In this document: positions 63,677 through 64,000 of the stretch, in pieces
Numbering within the stretch: the stretch's first letter is position 1
Layout: every line of letters begins with the position of its first letter
From: Pseudomonas sp. PA27(2017)
GTDB taxonomy: Bacteria; Pseudomonadota; Gammaproteobacteria; Pseudomonadales; Pseudomonadaceae
Direction: 5' to 3'
Assembly: GCF_001945445.1 (NCBI RefSeq)
Contig: NZ_MSXW01000005.1
Coordinates: 1 to 64,000 of the forward strand
DNA: 64,000 nucleotides
Notes under the pieces: generated by a model
The model's database searches: none
What the model saw: only the letters and a program-made list of their open reading frames with translations
Told to the model about the DNA's origin: nothing
Translations under genes and position numbers: made by a program

Positions 63677-64000
63677 GTGGTTCGTTTCCCTCTGCGATGC
63701 CGAGCTCTTCGGCGCGCGCCGGTCGCTTCGCGACTGGTGCTGCTCTGCGCCCTGTTGGCCATGCCATTGAGCTGGGCCGAGTCTGGCCGGGCCGAAACTG
63801 GCCGTGCCGAACCTTCCGTTTCCCTGCAAAGCCCCGCTGGCGGCTGGCGCTATCACGGCCTCAACGAAGGCGACAACGACGCCCGGGTGGCCTATCCGAC
63901 GCCGCCCATCGACCGCGGCGCGCAGCGTGGGCGCAGCCTGATCGAAGGCACCCTGCAGAACATCGGCCACCTGCGTGCGCCACATCGGCTGGTGGTCAAC
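63677..64000 (+). CDS. secreted protein, 5' part only; possible MagA/YfaP-like first gene of an alpha-2-macroglobulin operon
   Basis: An open frame starts with GTG nine bases after AGGAG and runs off the window end, giving 108 codons. The basic start is followed by a signal peptide (RLVLLCALLAMPLSWA) and then VSLQSPAGGWRYHGLNEGD, YPTPPIDRGAQRGRSLIEG and HRLVVN. These blocks recall the N termini of YfaP/DUF2135 proteins encoded with YfaS-type alpha-2-macroglobulins. In P. aeruginosa the mag operon follows roxR, which supports the guess; both the family call and the gene name need the rest of the sequence. The preceding 230 bases show nothing recognisable. Confidence 0.6.
   Translation, partial: MVRFPLRCRALRRAPVASRLVLLCALLAMPLSWAESGRAETGRAEPSVSLQSPAGGWRYHGLNEGDNDARVAYPTPPIDRGAQRGRSLIEGTLQNIGHLRAPHRLVVN

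Overview
The window looks like a chromosomal segment of a Pseudomonas species that is not P. aeruginosa. The evidence is the high GC content, the Pseudomonas-type intergenic REP repeats, and a gene content that, as I recall the PAO1 map, follows blocks around PA4492-PA4515 (roxSR, mdpA, psdR, dpp, piu) and PA4581-PA4602 (rtc, gdhA, ettA, morA, glyA). These blocks are interleaved with species-specific inserts. The species assignment is inference only.

Layout. 1-485 is a tandem REP-type array and a terminator. 486-6528 is a small uptake and catabolic locus: a polyamine-type binding protein, a LysR regulator, and a four-gene operon (flavin monooxygenase, Rid protein, DUF1028, M20 deacylase). 6699-8237 is a diguanylate cyclase. 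8472-8548 is a CAU tRNA, probably tRNA-Ile2. From its 3' half to a degenerate copy of that half at 13682-13763 lies a ~5.2 kb island. The island carries a Fic protein with a tandem operator-like repeat, a small apparently chimeric membrane protein, and a large AT-rich gene that fuses a calcineurin-like phosphoesterase to a STAND-type NTPase. That last gene is the best candidate here for an uncharacterised anti-phage system. 13882-16130 is egtB-egtD (ergothioneine type), followed by a lipoprotein, a LuxR-type response regulator convergent with a hybrid kinase, another lipoprotein, glyA, morA and ettA. 28315-33891 is an extended RNA-repair operon (zinc ribbon, rtcB, HEAT protein, unknown, nucleotidyltransferase, rtcA) with a good sigma-54 promoter, divergent from its activator rtcR. 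gdhA and a small unknown gene follow. 38102-47247 is an iron-uptake region with Fur-like boxes: piuC, a flavin alpha-hydroxy-acid oxidase, piuA, piuB and a second TonB-dependent receptor. 47413-59192 is a dipeptide transport locus (dppF, D, C, B, three binding proteins, psdR, mdpA). It is followed by a SIMPL protein, roxS-roxR, an AEC transporter and the start of a gene that may open the mag operon.

How the genes fit together. The dpp/psdR/mdpA block imports and cleaves dipeptides, and I see a shared palindrome at the psdR-mdpA and binding-protein promoters that is a good candidate PsdR operator. The piu block handles ferric siderophores under Fur. RtcR with sigma-54 should switch on the RNA-repair operon in response to RNA damage. 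Several c-di-GMP and two-component proteins (GGDEF protein, MorA, hybrid kinase, RoxSR) provide signalling.

Repeats. Besides REP-type elements, the window holds three copies of a ~140-base structured repeat whose paired arms differ between copies but keep pairing within each copy. One copy lies between dppC and dppB and overlaps the dppB stop codon. Long antisense open frames are common because of the high GC content and are not annotated.
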